Positions 1-7,407 of a DNA stretch of 18,506 nt are shown here, one piece after another (the stretch's first letter is position 1; each line of letters begins with the position of its first letter). Source of the DNA: JANOYC01 sp031428675. Its GTDB lineage: Bacteria > Actinomycetota > Actinomycetes > Actinomycetales > Microbacteriaceae. The DNA is taken from NCBI GenBank assembly GCA_031428675.1, contig JANOYC010000095.1:1-18506 (forward strand). The letters run 5' to 3'. Position numbers and translations under genes: made by a program. The notes under the pieces are model-generated. The model was not told the DNA's origin. It did not search any database and worked only from the letters and a program-made list of their open reading frames with translations.

Positions 1-124
1 CGCCGACCGGGTGCTGTTCATGGCCGACGGTGAAATCGTTGAAGAGGCAACGCCTGAAGTGTTCTTCTCGTCTCCGAAGAGCGACCGCGCCAAGGAGTTC
101 CTGTCCAAAATTCTTACGCACTGA
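1..124 (+). CDS. gluA: Amino-acid (glutamate-type) ABC transporter ATP-binding protein, C-terminal end only
   Basis: Only the last 40 codons are in the window, read from base 2 to a TGA at 122-124. The visible tail runs from ADRVLFMADGEIVEEATPEV to a final FLSKILTH. This is the usual end of polar amino-acid ABC ATPases of the GlnQ/GluA type, just after the H-loop region: a hydrophobic strand, 'M-DG-IVE', then a 'P-FF--P---RAK-FLSKIL' helix. Walker A, signature and Walker B motifs lie outside the window. The protein would power import from the cytoplasmic face of the two permeases encoded downstream. The order ATPase, binding protein, permease, permease matches the actinobacterial gluABCD glutamate uptake operon. 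The family call is firm; glutamate as substrate is inferred from gene order and from the similarity of the next gene. Confidence 0.85.
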   Translation, partial: ADRVLFMADGEIVEEATPEVFFSSPKSDRAKEFLSKILTH

Positions 125-174
125 CCTCGACGATGAGCACAGCACGTCACCATCGCACGGGCGCAGGCGACAGG

Positions 175-198
175 CTTATCCGCAACCAGACGGATGAG
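175..198 (+). promoter_or_regulatory. Hairpin between gluA and gluB
   Basis: An 8-bp stem pairs CTTATCCG (175-182) with CGGATGAG (191-198), with one G-U pair and an 8-nt loop. It lies in the 100-nt gap between the ATPase stop and the binding-protein start, 13 nt before the strong Shine-Dalgarno. There is no T-tract, so it does not look like an intrinsic terminator. It could be an mRNA processing or stabilising element at the 5' side of gluB. The structure is visible; the role is a guess. Confidence 0.35.
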
Positions 199-211
199 AC
201 ACCACCACCAC

Positions 212-219
212 AAAGGAGG
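212..219 (+). promoter_or_regulatory. Strong Shine-Dalgarno of gluB
   Basis: AAAGGAGG lies 5 nt before the ATG at 225. It is the best ribosome-binding site in the window. It fixes the gluB start and fits the high expression expected of a binding protein relative to its permeases. Confidence 0.8.
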
Positions 220-224
220 CAACC

Positions 225-1109
225 ATGAAACTCAACAAGGGTTTGATGATCCCAGCACTGGCGGCAGCGACGATCCTAGCGCTGTCCGCGTGTACCGACT
301 CAGGAGCAGGCACGGGCGGCGGAACCACCGAACCCGGCGTTTCGACGGACGTCGAGTTTGAAGCGGGCTCCACGATGGCCGCACTCAACGAGGCCGGCAC
401 CATCACGATCGGCACCAAGTTCGACCAGCCACTGTTCGGCTTGGCCGGACCGGACGGCACGCCGGTCGGCTTTGACGTGGAGATCGGCAAGATCATCGCG
501 GCGGAACTCGGCATCGACGCCGGCGACATCAAGTGGGTTGAAACGGTGTCAGCGAACCGCGAGCCATTCATCGAAAACGGCCAGGTCGACATCGTGGTCG
601 CGACCTACACGATCAATGACAAGCGCAAGGAAGTCATCTCCTTTGCCGGGCCGTACTACTCCGCCGGTCAAGACCTTCTCGTGCTCGCGGGCAACCCTGC
701 GGACATCACGGGGCCGGACGACCTCGCTGACAAGAAAGTCTGCACTGTCACCGGATCGACGTCGGAGACGAACATCGCCGAATATCCCACCGCTGGGGTG
801 ATCACGACGGATGCCTACTCCGCATGTCTCGAGCCACTGCGAAACGGTGAAGTGCAGGCGGTGACCACCGACAACGTGATCCTCGCCGGCCTCGCCGACC
901 AGAACTCGGGCGAGTTCGAGGTCGTGAACAACCCCTTCACCGAGGAGCCTTACGGCATCGGACTCAAGAAGGACGACGACGTGTTCCGTGACTGGATCAA
1001 CGACGTTCTCGAGGCGAGCTACAGCGATGGCCGCTGGGTCTCGGCATGGGAGAACACCGCGGGCGCTGTGCTCTCGACTCCCGAACCGCCGGCAGTCGAC
1101 CGCTACTAG
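225..1109 (+). CDS. gluB: Glutamate-type ABC transporter substrate-binding lipoprotein
   Basis: This 294-residue extracytoplasmic solute-binding protein of family 3 captures a polar amino acid, probably glutamate, and delivers it to the GluC/GluD permeases. Residues 1-22 are a lipoprotein signal peptide (Lys-rich start, hydrophobic core, lipobox LSAC), so Cys23 should be lipidated and anchored to the outer face of the membrane. A low-complexity Gly/Thr linker follows to about residue 45. The binding domain starts near GTITIGTKFDQPLFG, and NREPFIENGQVDIVVATYTI is the conserved lobe-1 segment. Two cysteines (173 and 201) could form a disulfide. The ATG at 225 is supported by AAAGGAGG 5 nt upstream. 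Similarity to corynebacterial GluB is strong in 'TKFDQP' and 'ATY-IN--R', but ligand specificity cannot be proven from sequence alone. Confidence 0.92.
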   Translation: MKLNKGLMIPALAAATILALSACTDSGAGTGGGTTEPGVSTDVEFEAGSTMAALNEAGTITIGTKFDQPLFGLAGPDGTPVGFDVEIGKIIAAELGIDAGDIKWVETVSANREPFIENGQVDIVVATYTINDKRKEVISFAGPYYSAGQDLLVLAGNPADITGPDDLADKKVCTVTGSTSETNIAEYPTAGVITTDAYSACLEPLRNGEVQAVTTDNVILAGLADQNSGEFEVVNNPFTEEPYGIGLKKDDDVFRDWINDVLEASYSDGRWVSAWENTAGAVLSTPEPPAVDRY

Positions 1110-1119
1110 TCGACCCTGA

Positions 1120-1153
1120 CGGTGTCCCGCTCCCGACAGGGGGCGGGGCACCG
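1120..1153 (+). promoter_or_regulatory. Long perfect intercistronic hairpin after gluB
   Basis: Bases 1120-1134 and 1139-1153 form a 15-bp stem with no mismatches (two G-U pairs) around the loop GACA. It starts 10 nt after the gluB stop and ends 28 nt before the gluC GTG. The 3' side is followed by CACCCCCTGAG, not by a T-run, so a full terminator is unlikely. In other binding-protein operons, such as malE-malF of E. coli, a hairpin at this position protects the upstream mRNA from 3' exonucleases and lets the binding protein be made in excess. The same role is the simplest inference here. Partial attenuation of gluCD is the alternative. Confidence 0.7.
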
Positions 1154-1181
1154 CACCCCCTGAGCGAAACGAGGATGCGAC

Positions 1182-1829
1182 GTGGATGCGATCATCGAGA
1201 ACTTGCCGCTGTTTCTCAGCGGCTTCTCCGGAACGCTCGGTCTCCTCGCGATTTCAGGGATCGGAGCGCTCGCACTCGGCATCATTGTCGCGGCAATGCG
1301 AATCTCACCCGTCGCATCCCTGAGGGGCTTCGCGACCGTCTACACGGAGCTGCTGCGCAACACCCCTCTTACGCTCGTGCTCTTCTTCTGCGCCTTTGTT
1401 CTGCCGTACTTGGAGTTCTCCCCGGGGTACTTCACTCTTGCTGCGATCGGCCTGACGCTCTACACCTCACCCTTCGTTGCCGAAGCGCTGCGCTCTGGAG
1501 TCAATGGCGTGGCGGTGGGGCAGTCGGAAGCGGCGCGGAGCATCGGGCTGTCGTTCGGCCAGGTGGTTACGCTCATCGTCTTGCCGCAAGCCATCCGAAT
1601 GGTCGTCCCTCCGCTCATCAACGTCTTCATCGCCCTCACCAAGAACACCTCGGTTGCCGGTGGATTCTTCGTCTTCGAGCTCTTCGCGGCGGCGAAGACG
1701 GTCGCCAACACGAGAGGTGACGCCGTTCTGGCAGTGCTTCTGGGTGTTGCATTCTTCTACCTCATCGTGACCGTGCCGCTCGGTCTCATCGCCGGGCGCA
1801 TCGAGAAGAAGGTGGCGGTGCTGCGATGA
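1182..1829 (+). CDS. gluC: Amino-acid ABC transporter permease GluC
   Basis: This 215-residue inner-membrane permease is one of the two transmembrane subunits of the importer. Hydrophobic segments lie near residues 10-38, 62-80, 85-105, 127-152 and 181-204. The cytoplasmic EAA loop that docks on the ATPase is clear: EALRSGVNGVAVGQSEAARS, then G and 'LPQAIRMVVPP' (residues 101-144). 'ELLRNTPL' (56-63) is a family hallmark. The GTG start at 1182 gives the normal N-terminus, and a weak AACGAGG lies just upstream. The gene follows the gluB hairpin after a 72-nt gap and overlaps gluD by 4 nt (ATGA), so the two permeases are probably translationally coupled in roughly equal amounts. HisM/GlnP-type family membership is certain; the substrate is inferred. 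Confidence 0.9.
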   Translation: MDAIIENLPLFLSGFSGTLGLLAISGIGALALGIIVAAMRISPVASLRGFATVYTELLRNTPLTLVLFFCAFVLPYLEFSPGYFTLAAIGLTLYTSPFVAEALRSGVNGVAVGQSEAARSIGLSFGQVVTLIVLPQAIRMVVPPLINVFIALTKNTSVAGGFFVFELFAAAKTVANTRGDAVLAVLLGVAFFYLIVTVPLGLIAGRIEKKVAVLR

Positions 1830-2707
1830 CGATGTCTGTGCTCTACGACGTGCCGGGCCCGAAAGCGAAGCGCACGTCTCTCATCGGCTCCATCGTGGGT
1901 GGCGTGCTCATTGCCGCGGGTCTCACCTGGTTGATCCTGACTCTGGGCGCCGAGCGAGTGAGCGCCAACGGAGCGACCCAGCCCGGGATGTGGGATGCGA
2001 GCCGCTGGGACATCTTCAACGACTTGGCGGTCTGGCGCACTCTCGGCGCTGGCGCGCTTGCGACCCTGCAGATGGCCGGAGTTGCCGCCGTGCTCGCGAT
2101 CGTCATCGGCATTCTGTTTTCGTTCGGACGCACCGCCGCCTCGCGCTGGATCCGCATCCCCGTGGCGGTTCTGCTCGAGTTCTTCCGCGGTATGCCGGTG
2201 CTGCTGATGATGCTCTTCATCCTTCTCGTGTTCGCCACGGGGGCGTTCGCGGCCGGAGTCGCCGCGCTCGCCGTATACAACGGAGCGATCATCGGTGAAG
2301 CCCTCCGCGCGGGCATCAGCGCGCTCCCGAGGGGTCAGCGCGAGGCCGGACTCTCCATCGGCCTCACTCCGGTGGCGACCCGCTTTCTGATCGAGTTCCC
2401 GCAAGCCTTCCGGCAAATGCTGCCGATCATCATCGCCCAGCTCGTGGTATTACTGAAAGACACGTCACTGGCCTACATCGTGGGTTACCCGGAACTGTTG
2501 CGGCAGGGCGTCAACTACCTGTCGAACTTCTTCGGAAATCGCTACTTTTTCTCGCTCTTCTTCGTCGTGCTCGCCATTTACCTCGCAATGAACCTCACCC
2601 TGTCGTGGATCGCTCGCATCATCGCTCGCCGCACGGGATCGAAGTCGGGCGGGTTGACGATCGCAGATCCCGACGACGTCGAAACCTCGCAGCCTGTCGT
2701 CACGTGA
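1826..2707 (+). CDS. gluD: Amino-acid ABC transporter permease GluD
   Basis: This 293-residue second permease is longer than GluC because it has an extra N-terminal membrane segment (about 18-41) and a soluble stretch (42-70) before the permease core. The core has 'EFFRGMPVLLMM' (118-129) and the EAA loop GEALRAGISALPRGQREAGL followed by 'FPQAFRQMLP' (158-200). Further hydrophobic segments cover roughly 78-100, 112-155, 200-225 and 243-265, and the C-terminal tail is polar. ATG at 1826 overlaps the gluC stop by 4 nt and has AAGGTGG 10 nt upstream. The next in-frame ATG (1832) is farther from that site, so 1826 is preferred. It should form a heterodimer with GluC. No terminator is visible in the 55 nt before pheS. 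Confidence 0.9.
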   Translation: MTMSVLYDVPGPKAKRTSLIGSIVGGVLIAAGLTWLILTLGAERVSANGATQPGMWDASRWDIFNDLAVWRTLGAGALATLQMAGVAAVLAIVIGILFSFGRTAASRWIRIPVAVLLEFFRGMPVLLMMLFILLVFATGAFAAGVAALAVYNGAIIGEALRAGISALPRGQREAGLSIGLTPVATRFLIEFPQAFRQMLPIIIAQLVVLLKDTSLAYIVGYPELLRQGVNYLSNFFGNRYFFSLFFVVLAIYLAMNLTLSWIARIIARRTGSKSGGLTIADPDDVETSQPVVT

Positions 2708-2748
2708 GACGGGAACCAGCTAGCGAACGAGCGCGTCGAACCGCGCAC

Positions 2749-2763
2749 TAAACTCTCTCCTTG
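2749..2763 (+). promoter_or_regulatory. Putative pheS promoter -10 box, near-leaderless
   Basis: TAAACT (2749-2754) fits the actinobacterial TAnnnT -10 consensus. Standard spacing puts the transcript start at about 2761, two bases before the pheS GTG at 2763. No Shine-Dalgarno precedes the GTG; the bases in front are pyrimidine-rich. No good -35 box is seen, which is common for such promoters. I infer a leaderless or near-leaderless mRNA. Confidence 0.5.
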
Positions 2764-3803
2764 TGTCAGAACCCACTCTCATCAGCGAAGAGGCCGTCGG
2801 CCAGGCGGTCGAGGCGGCGCTCGCCGCGATCGCCCACGCAGAGTCCGCCAGCGCGCTCAAGATCGTGCGCGCGGCGCACGCTGGCGAGGCGTCTCCGCTC
2901 GCACAATTCAACGCGGCGCTGAAGACCGTGCCTGTCGCCGAGCGCGCAGCGACCGGCAAGCTCGTCGGACAGGCGCGAGGCACGGTTGCCCAAGCGATCG
3001 CCGCCCGGGATGCCGAACTGGTCGCCGCAGAGGAGTCGGCCCGGCTTGCGGCTGAAGCCATCGACGTCACTGAGGTGGCGACGCGCTGGCGTCCTGGTGC
3101 ACGGCATCCGTTGTCTCTGTTGCAAGAGCACGTGAGCGACATCTTCGTCGCCATGGGGTGGGAAGTGGCCGAAGGCCCTGAGCTCGAACACGAGTGGTTC
3201 AACTTCGACGCCATGAACTTCGACGAAGATCACCCGGCCCGCGCGATGCAGGATACGTTCTTCGTCGAGCCCGCCGATCGTCACCTTCTGCTGCGCACGC
3301 ACACTTCTCCCGTGCAGATTCGTTCGTTGCTCGAGCGCGAGCTACCTGTCTACGTGGTCGCGCCGGGGCGCGTGTTCCGCACTGACGAACTCGACGCGAC
3401 GCACACGCCGGTGTTTCATCAGATCGAAGGTCTCGCCGTCGACCGCGGCCTCACCATGGCGCATCTTCGCGGCACTCTCGAGCACTTCGCCCGGTCGATG
3501 TTCGGCGCCGGCGCGCAGATACGACTGCGGCCGAACTACTTTCCATTCACCGAGCCAAGCGCCGAAATGGACGTCTGGCAGCCGAACGCCAAGGGCGGCG
3601 CGCGGTGGGTCGAGTGGGGGGGATGCGGCATGGTCAATCCGAACGTGCTCCGTGCGGCCGGCATCGATCCTGACGAGTACCAGGGCTTTGCGTTCGGCAT
3701 GGGCATCGAGCGCACGCTCCAGTTCCGCAACGACATGAACGACATGCGTGACATGGTCGAGGGCGACGTCCGCTTCTCGCAGCAGTTCGGAATGGTGGTC
3801 TGA
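2763..3803 (+). CDS. pheS: Phenylalanyl-tRNA synthetase alpha subunit
   Basis: This 346-residue catalytic subunit of the (alpha-beta)2 class II synthetase charges tRNA-Phe with phenylalanine in the cytoplasm (EC 6.1.1.20). Residues 1-95 form the Ala-rich helical coiled-coil arm that contacts tRNA. The catalytic core follows 'RHPLSLLQEHVSDIF'. Motif 2 is FRTDELDATHTPVFHQIEGL at 205-224, and motif 3 is GFAFGMGIERT from residue 308, with the usual 'NDMRDM' tail. Length is typical of bacterial PheS. The GTG start at 2763 has no Shine-Dalgarno but sits 9 bases after a -10-like TAAACT. Its TGA (3801-3803) shares one base with the pheT ATG, so the two subunits are coupled in translation. Confidence 0.97.
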   Translation: MSEPTLISEEAVGQAVEAALAAIAHAESASALKIVRAAHAGEASPLAQFNAALKTVPVAERAATGKLVGQARGTVAQAIAARDAELVAAEESARLAAEAIDVTEVATRWRPGARHPLSLLQEHVSDIFVAMGWEVAEGPELEHEWFNFDAMNFDEDHPARAMQDTFFVEPADRHLLLRTHTSPVQIRSLLERELPVYVVAPGRVFRTDELDATHTPVFHQIEGLAVDRGLTMAHLRGTLEHFARSMFGAGAQIRLRPNYFPFTEPSAEMDVWQPNAKGGARWVEWGGCGMVNPNVLRAAGIDPDEYQGFAFGMGIERTLQFRNDMNDMRDMVEGDVRFSQQFGMVV

Positions 3804-6295
3804 TGCGTATCCCGATCAGCTGGCTCGGCGAGTATGTCGACCTTCCCGAGAACGTCACCCACGAGCACGTGCACGCCGCTCTTGTTCGCGTCGGACTTGA
3901 AGAAGAGGACGTGCACGGTTTCGACGTCAGCGGACCCATCGTGGTGGGCCAGGTGCTCGATTTCGTCGACGAGCCGCAGAGCAACGGCAAGACCATCCGC
4001 TGGTGCCAGGTGGACGTCGGTGAGGCCGAACCGCGCGGGATCGTCTGCGGCGCACACAACTTCTCCGTCGGCGACAAGGTCGTTGTATCGCTGCCGGGCG
4101 CGATTCTGCCGGGACCCTTCCCGATCTCCGCGCGCAAGACCTACGGCCACGTGTCAGACGGAATGATTGCATCCGCCCGCGAACTCGGGCTCGGCGATGA
4201 GCACGACGGCATCCTCCGGTTGACCGAACTCGGTCTTGACCCCGTTGTCGGCATCGACGCGCTGCACGTCCTCGGGCTCGACGACTTCGCCGTCGAAGTC
4301 AATGTCACGCCCGACCGGGGGTATGCCTTCTCGATCCGCGGAATCGCGCGGGAGTACTCGCACTCGACCGGGTCTGCGTTCCGTGACCCGGCGAGCCTTA
4401 CCACTCCCATCGACGCGAGTGGTTTTGCGGTGGAGATCCGCGACGATGCGCCCGTGCGCGGTCGCATTGGGGCCACGGTCTTCGTGGTGCGCGCTGTCGA
4501 CGGCATCGACCCGACCCGTCCGACGCCCGCCTGGATGGTTTCCCGTCTCGCGCTCTCGGGTATCCGCTCCATCTCGATCGTGGTCGACATCACGAACTAT
4601 GTGATGCTCGAGCTCGGCCAGCCGATTCACGCCTACGACCGCGACAAGGTTGCGGGCGGCATAGTCGTGCGTCGCGCGGCGGCCGGCGAACAACTGACGA
4701 CCCTCGACGGGCAGACGCGCGCGCTGCACGTCGAAGACCTTCTCATCACCGATGACTCCGGGCCCATCGGGCTTGCTGGAGTGATGGGCGGGGCGAGCAC
4801 GGAGATCGGCGCTGAATCGACCTCTGTGCTCATCGAGGCGGCTAACTTCGATCCGACCTCGATCGCCCGCACGGCTCGTCGGCACAAACTGCCGAGCGAG
4901 GCATCGCGCCGGTTCGAGCGGGGCGTCGACCCGGCCGTCGCGCGCGTGGCCGCGGCTCGCGTCGTCGACCTTCTCGTTGACCTCGCCGGCGGCACCGCCG
5001 TTCCCACCGGTGCGACGATCGCGACGGCGACCGAGACACTGCCGATCGACCTGCCGGAGGGCTACGTCAACGGGCTCATCGGTGCGGACTTCACGGCGTC
5101 GGAAGCGCTGTCGGCGCTCACCATGATCGGAGCATCGATCGAAGCGACCTCGACCGGTTTGCGCGTGACACCGCCGAGCTGGCGCCCAGACCTTATCGAT
5201 AAGCCGTATCTGGCCGAAGAAGTCGCCCGCATCGTCGGTTACGACCGTATTCCGTCGATCATTCCTGTCGCCCCGCCCGGTCGCGGCCTCACCCGCACGC
5301 AACGGCTCCGCCGGGCTGCTGCCCAAGCGCTCGCCGCGGGCGGTGCCACCGAGGTGCTGGGCTACCCGTTCGTATCCGAACGCAACAACACCGTGTTCGG
5401 GTCGCCCACGGGAGAGAAGGTACCGGCGATCGCGCTGGCCAACCCACTGGATGCCGAAGCCCGATGGATGCGCCGCTCGCTCATCCCTGGACTCATCGAC
5501 ACCGCGCGCCGGAATCTCTCCCGCGGCCTGACCGATCTCGCGCTGTTCGAGATCGGCCTCGCGTTCCTCCCGGAGCAGGGAACGCAGTACGGCACCGACC
5601 GAGTGCCTGGCGGCACCGAACGTCCGTCGGCCGCTCTTCTTGCCGAACTCGACCACAGCATCCCACCGCAGCGCTGGACCGCGACCGCGCTCTTCCTCGG
5701 TAACGCCGTCGACAAGCAACCGGGGCGCCAGGCTGAACCGGCCGGGATCGGCGACGCGCTCACCGCAGCGCGGCAGTTGGCGGCGGCTGTCGGGGCCGAG
5801 ATCGACGTGGAGCGCGGTGAGCACTCCGCGATGCACCCGGGTCGCACCGCTCGACTTTCGGTAGCCGGCATTTCCGTGGGCTACGCGGCAGAATTGCTAC
5901 CCGAACTGGCGCTCGACGCCGACTTGCCCCGCGTCGTCGCCGTACTGGAAGTTGACCTCGACGAACTCATGAACCTTGCCCCACGCGAGGTGGTGCCGTC
6001 GCCGATCTCAAGCTTCCCCGCGGCAACGCAAGATCTGTCGCTCATCGTGGCGAGCGAGATCCCCGCGGGAGCGGTACTCGCGACCGTGCGGGAGGGTGCT
6101 GGCGAGTTGCTCGAGGCCGTGCGCCTCGTCGACGACTATCGGGGAACTGGCGTGCCAGACGCACGCAAATCGCTCACGTTCGCGCTGCGCTTTCGCGCCA
6201 CCGATCGCACACTCACGGCCGCAGAAGCGAGCGCATCCAAGCTCGCCGCAATCGCGCTGGCAGCGTCGCGCTTCGGCGCCACCGTGCGCGAATGA
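3803..6295 (+). CDS. pheT: Phenylalanyl-tRNA synthetase beta subunit
   Basis: This 830-residue beta subunit pairs with PheS. Domains in order: an N-terminal segment starting MRIPISWLGEYVDLP; an EMAP-like tRNA-binding (OB) domain at about 44-155 ('PIVVGQVLDFVDEP', 'IVCGAHNF'); the B3/B4 editing domain at about 215-390, which hydrolyses mischarged Tyr-tRNA-Phe ('ELGQPIHAYD', 'LAGVMGG', 'EASRRFERGVD'); B5 at about 413-490 (helix-turn-helix-like); the catalytic-like B6/B7 region; and a C-terminal ferredoxin-fold anticodon-binding domain at about 735-829 ('FPAATQDLSLIV'). Length and order are complete, with no frame break. ATG at 3803 overlaps the pheS stop by one base (TGATG). Transcription probably ends or fades before argC, but no hairpin with a T-run is visible. 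Confidence 0.97.
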   Translation: MRIPISWLGEYVDLPENVTHEHVHAALVRVGLEEEDVHGFDVSGPIVVGQVLDFVDEPQSNGKTIRWCQVDVGEAEPRGIVCGAHNFSVGDKVVVSLPGAILPGPFPISARKTYGHVSDGMIASARELGLGDEHDGILRLTELGLDPVVGIDALHVLGLDDFAVEVNVTPDRGYAFSIRGIAREYSHSTGSAFRDPASLTTPIDASGFAVEIRDDAPVRGRIGATVFVVRAVDGIDPTRPTPAWMVSRLALSGIRSISIVVDITNYVMLELGQPIHAYDRDKVAGGIVVRRAAAGEQLTTLDGQTRALHVEDLLITDDSGPIGLAGVMGGASTEIGAESTSVLIEAANFDPTSIARTARRHKLPSEASRRFERGVDPAVARVAAARVVDLLVDLAGGTAVPTGATIATATETLPIDLPEGYVNGLIGADFTASEALSALTMIGASIEATSTGLRVTPPSWRPDLIDKPYLAEEVARIVGYDRIPSIIPVAPPGRGLTRTQRLRRAAAQALAAGGATEVLGYPFVSERNNTVFGSPTGEKVPAIALANPLDAEARWMRRSLIPGLIDTARRNLSRGLTDLALFEIGLAFLPEQGTQYGTDRVPGGTERPSAALLAELDHSIPPQRWTATALFLGNAVDKQPGRQAEPAGIGDALTAARQLAAAVGAEIDVERGEHSAMHPGRTARLSVAGISVGYAAELLPELALDADLPRVVAVLEVDLDELMNLAPREVVPSPISSFPAATQDLSLIVASEIPAGAVLATVREGAGELLEAVRLVDDYRGTGVPDARKSLTFALRFRATDRTLTAAEASASKLAAIALAASRFGATVRE

Positions 6296-6348
6296 GCGCC
6301 GCGGTCTCACTCGGGTGTCGGTCAGCGCATCCGCTCGCCGATTGCTCG

Positions 6349-6361
6349 TAGGGTAGAGGCA
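6349..6361 (+). promoter_or_regulatory. Putative argC promoter -10 box, leaderless
   Basis: TAGGGT (6349-6354) is a strong actinobacterial -10 box. With six bases between it and +1, transcription would start exactly on the A of the argC ATG at 6361. AGAGG occupies those six bases but is too close to the ATG to act as a Shine-Dalgarno. A matching -35 is not obvious. I see no clear ArgR-type (TGCAT-like) operator in the 65-nt gap. Confidence 0.6.
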
Positions 6362-7407
6362 TGCCATATTCCGTTGCCGTGGCCGGTGCTAGCGGCTACG
6401 CCGGCGGGGAGCTCGTGCGCTTGCTGACGGCGCACCCCGACTTCACCGTAACCACGGTCACCGCGTTCCAGAACGCCGGCCAGCCGCTGATCGCTCATCA
6501 GCCGCACGTGCGTTCGCTCGCCCACCTCGCGCTTCAGCCGACGACCGTCGAGGTGTTGTCGGGGCACGATGTGGTGTTCCTCGCGCTTCCGCATGGGCAG
6601 TCCGGAGAGCTCACCGCGCAGTTGCCCGACTCCACGATCGTCATCGACTGCGGTGCCGATCATCGCCTGACCGACGAAGCGGCGTGGGAGAAGTTCTACG
6701 GTGGCGAGTTTTTCGGTGCCTGGAGCTACGGCATGCCCGAACTCCTGCACGCCGACGGCACGCGTCAGCGGGAGCGGCTTGTCGGCGAGACCCGCATCGC
6801 TGTGCCCGGTTGCAACGTCACCGCGGTCACGCTCGGGCTGGTGCCCGGCATCCTCGCCGGTGTTATCGAGCCTGAGGATCTGGTGGCGGTGCTCGCGGTC
6901 GGCACGTCGGGAGCGGGCAAGAGTCCGAAGGCGCAGCTCCTCGCGAGCGAGATCTACGGCTCGGCTTCGGCCTACGCGGTCGGCGGCACACACCGGCACA
7001 TCCCGGAGATCATCCAGAACCTCGAAGTAGCGGGGGCCAGGGGCGTCAGCATTTCCTTCACGCCGGTGCTCGTACCGATGTCTCGCGGAATTCTGGCGAC
7101 CTCAACCGCGAAGCTCGCCTATGGTGCGACCGCGAGCGATGTGCGCTCCGCATGGGAGGGCGCGTACGCCCTCGAGCCGTTCGTGCATTTGCTGCCCGCC
7201 GGACAGTTTCCACGATCGGGAGACACAACGGGTGCGAACACGGCGCTGGTCGGCATCGCGGTCGATGAGGCTGCTCGCCGCGTCGTGACGGTCACCGCGA
7301 TCGATAACCTCGTGAAGGGCACGGCCGGAGCTGCGGTGCAATCGGCCAACATCGCGCTCGGGATTCCCGAGTCCCGCGGTCTCAGCATTGATGGAGTTGC
7401 CCCGTGA
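6361..7407 (+). CDS. argC: N-acetyl-gamma-glutamyl-phosphate reductase
   Basis: This 348-residue enzyme catalyses the third step of arginine synthesis: NADPH-dependent reduction of N-acetylglutamyl phosphate to the semialdehyde (EC 1.2.1.38). The N-terminal Rossmann motif is GASGYAGGEL (9-18), the 'LPHGQS' loop is at 76-81, and the active-site cysteine is Cys151 in VPGCNVTAV. 'GTSGAGKSPK' and 'GGTHRHIPEI' follow in the dimerisation domain. It belongs to the type 1 form. ATG at 6361 is preferred: it gives the conserved start directly before the Rossmann strand and coincides with the predicted transcript start. It is the first gene of argCJBDF, and its stop overlaps the argJ GTG by 4 nt. Confidence 0.97.
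   Translation: MPYSVAVAGASGYAGGELVRLLTAHPDFTVTTVTAFQNAGQPLIAHQPHVRSLAHLALQPTTVEVLSGHDVVFLALPHGQSGELTAQLPDSTIVIDCGADHRLTDEAAWEKFYGGEFFGAWSYGMPELLHADGTRQRERLVGETRIAVPGCNVTAVTLGLVPGILAGVIEPEDLVAVLAVGTSGAGKSPKAQLLASEIYGSASAYAVGGTHRHIPEIIQNLEVAGARGVSISFTPVLVPMSRGILATSTAKLAYGATASDVRSAWEGAYALEPFVHLLPAGQFPRSGDTTGANTALVGIAVDEAARRVVTVTAIDNLVKGTAGAAVQSANIALGIPESRGLSIDGVAP

Noticed and set aside
4154..5836. Long open frame of 560 codons on the minus strand, antisense to pheT
   Set aside because: It is rich in Arg, Gly and Asp with no recognisable domain, as expected for the reverse of a high-GC gene. pheT on the plus strand is complete and conserved throughout.
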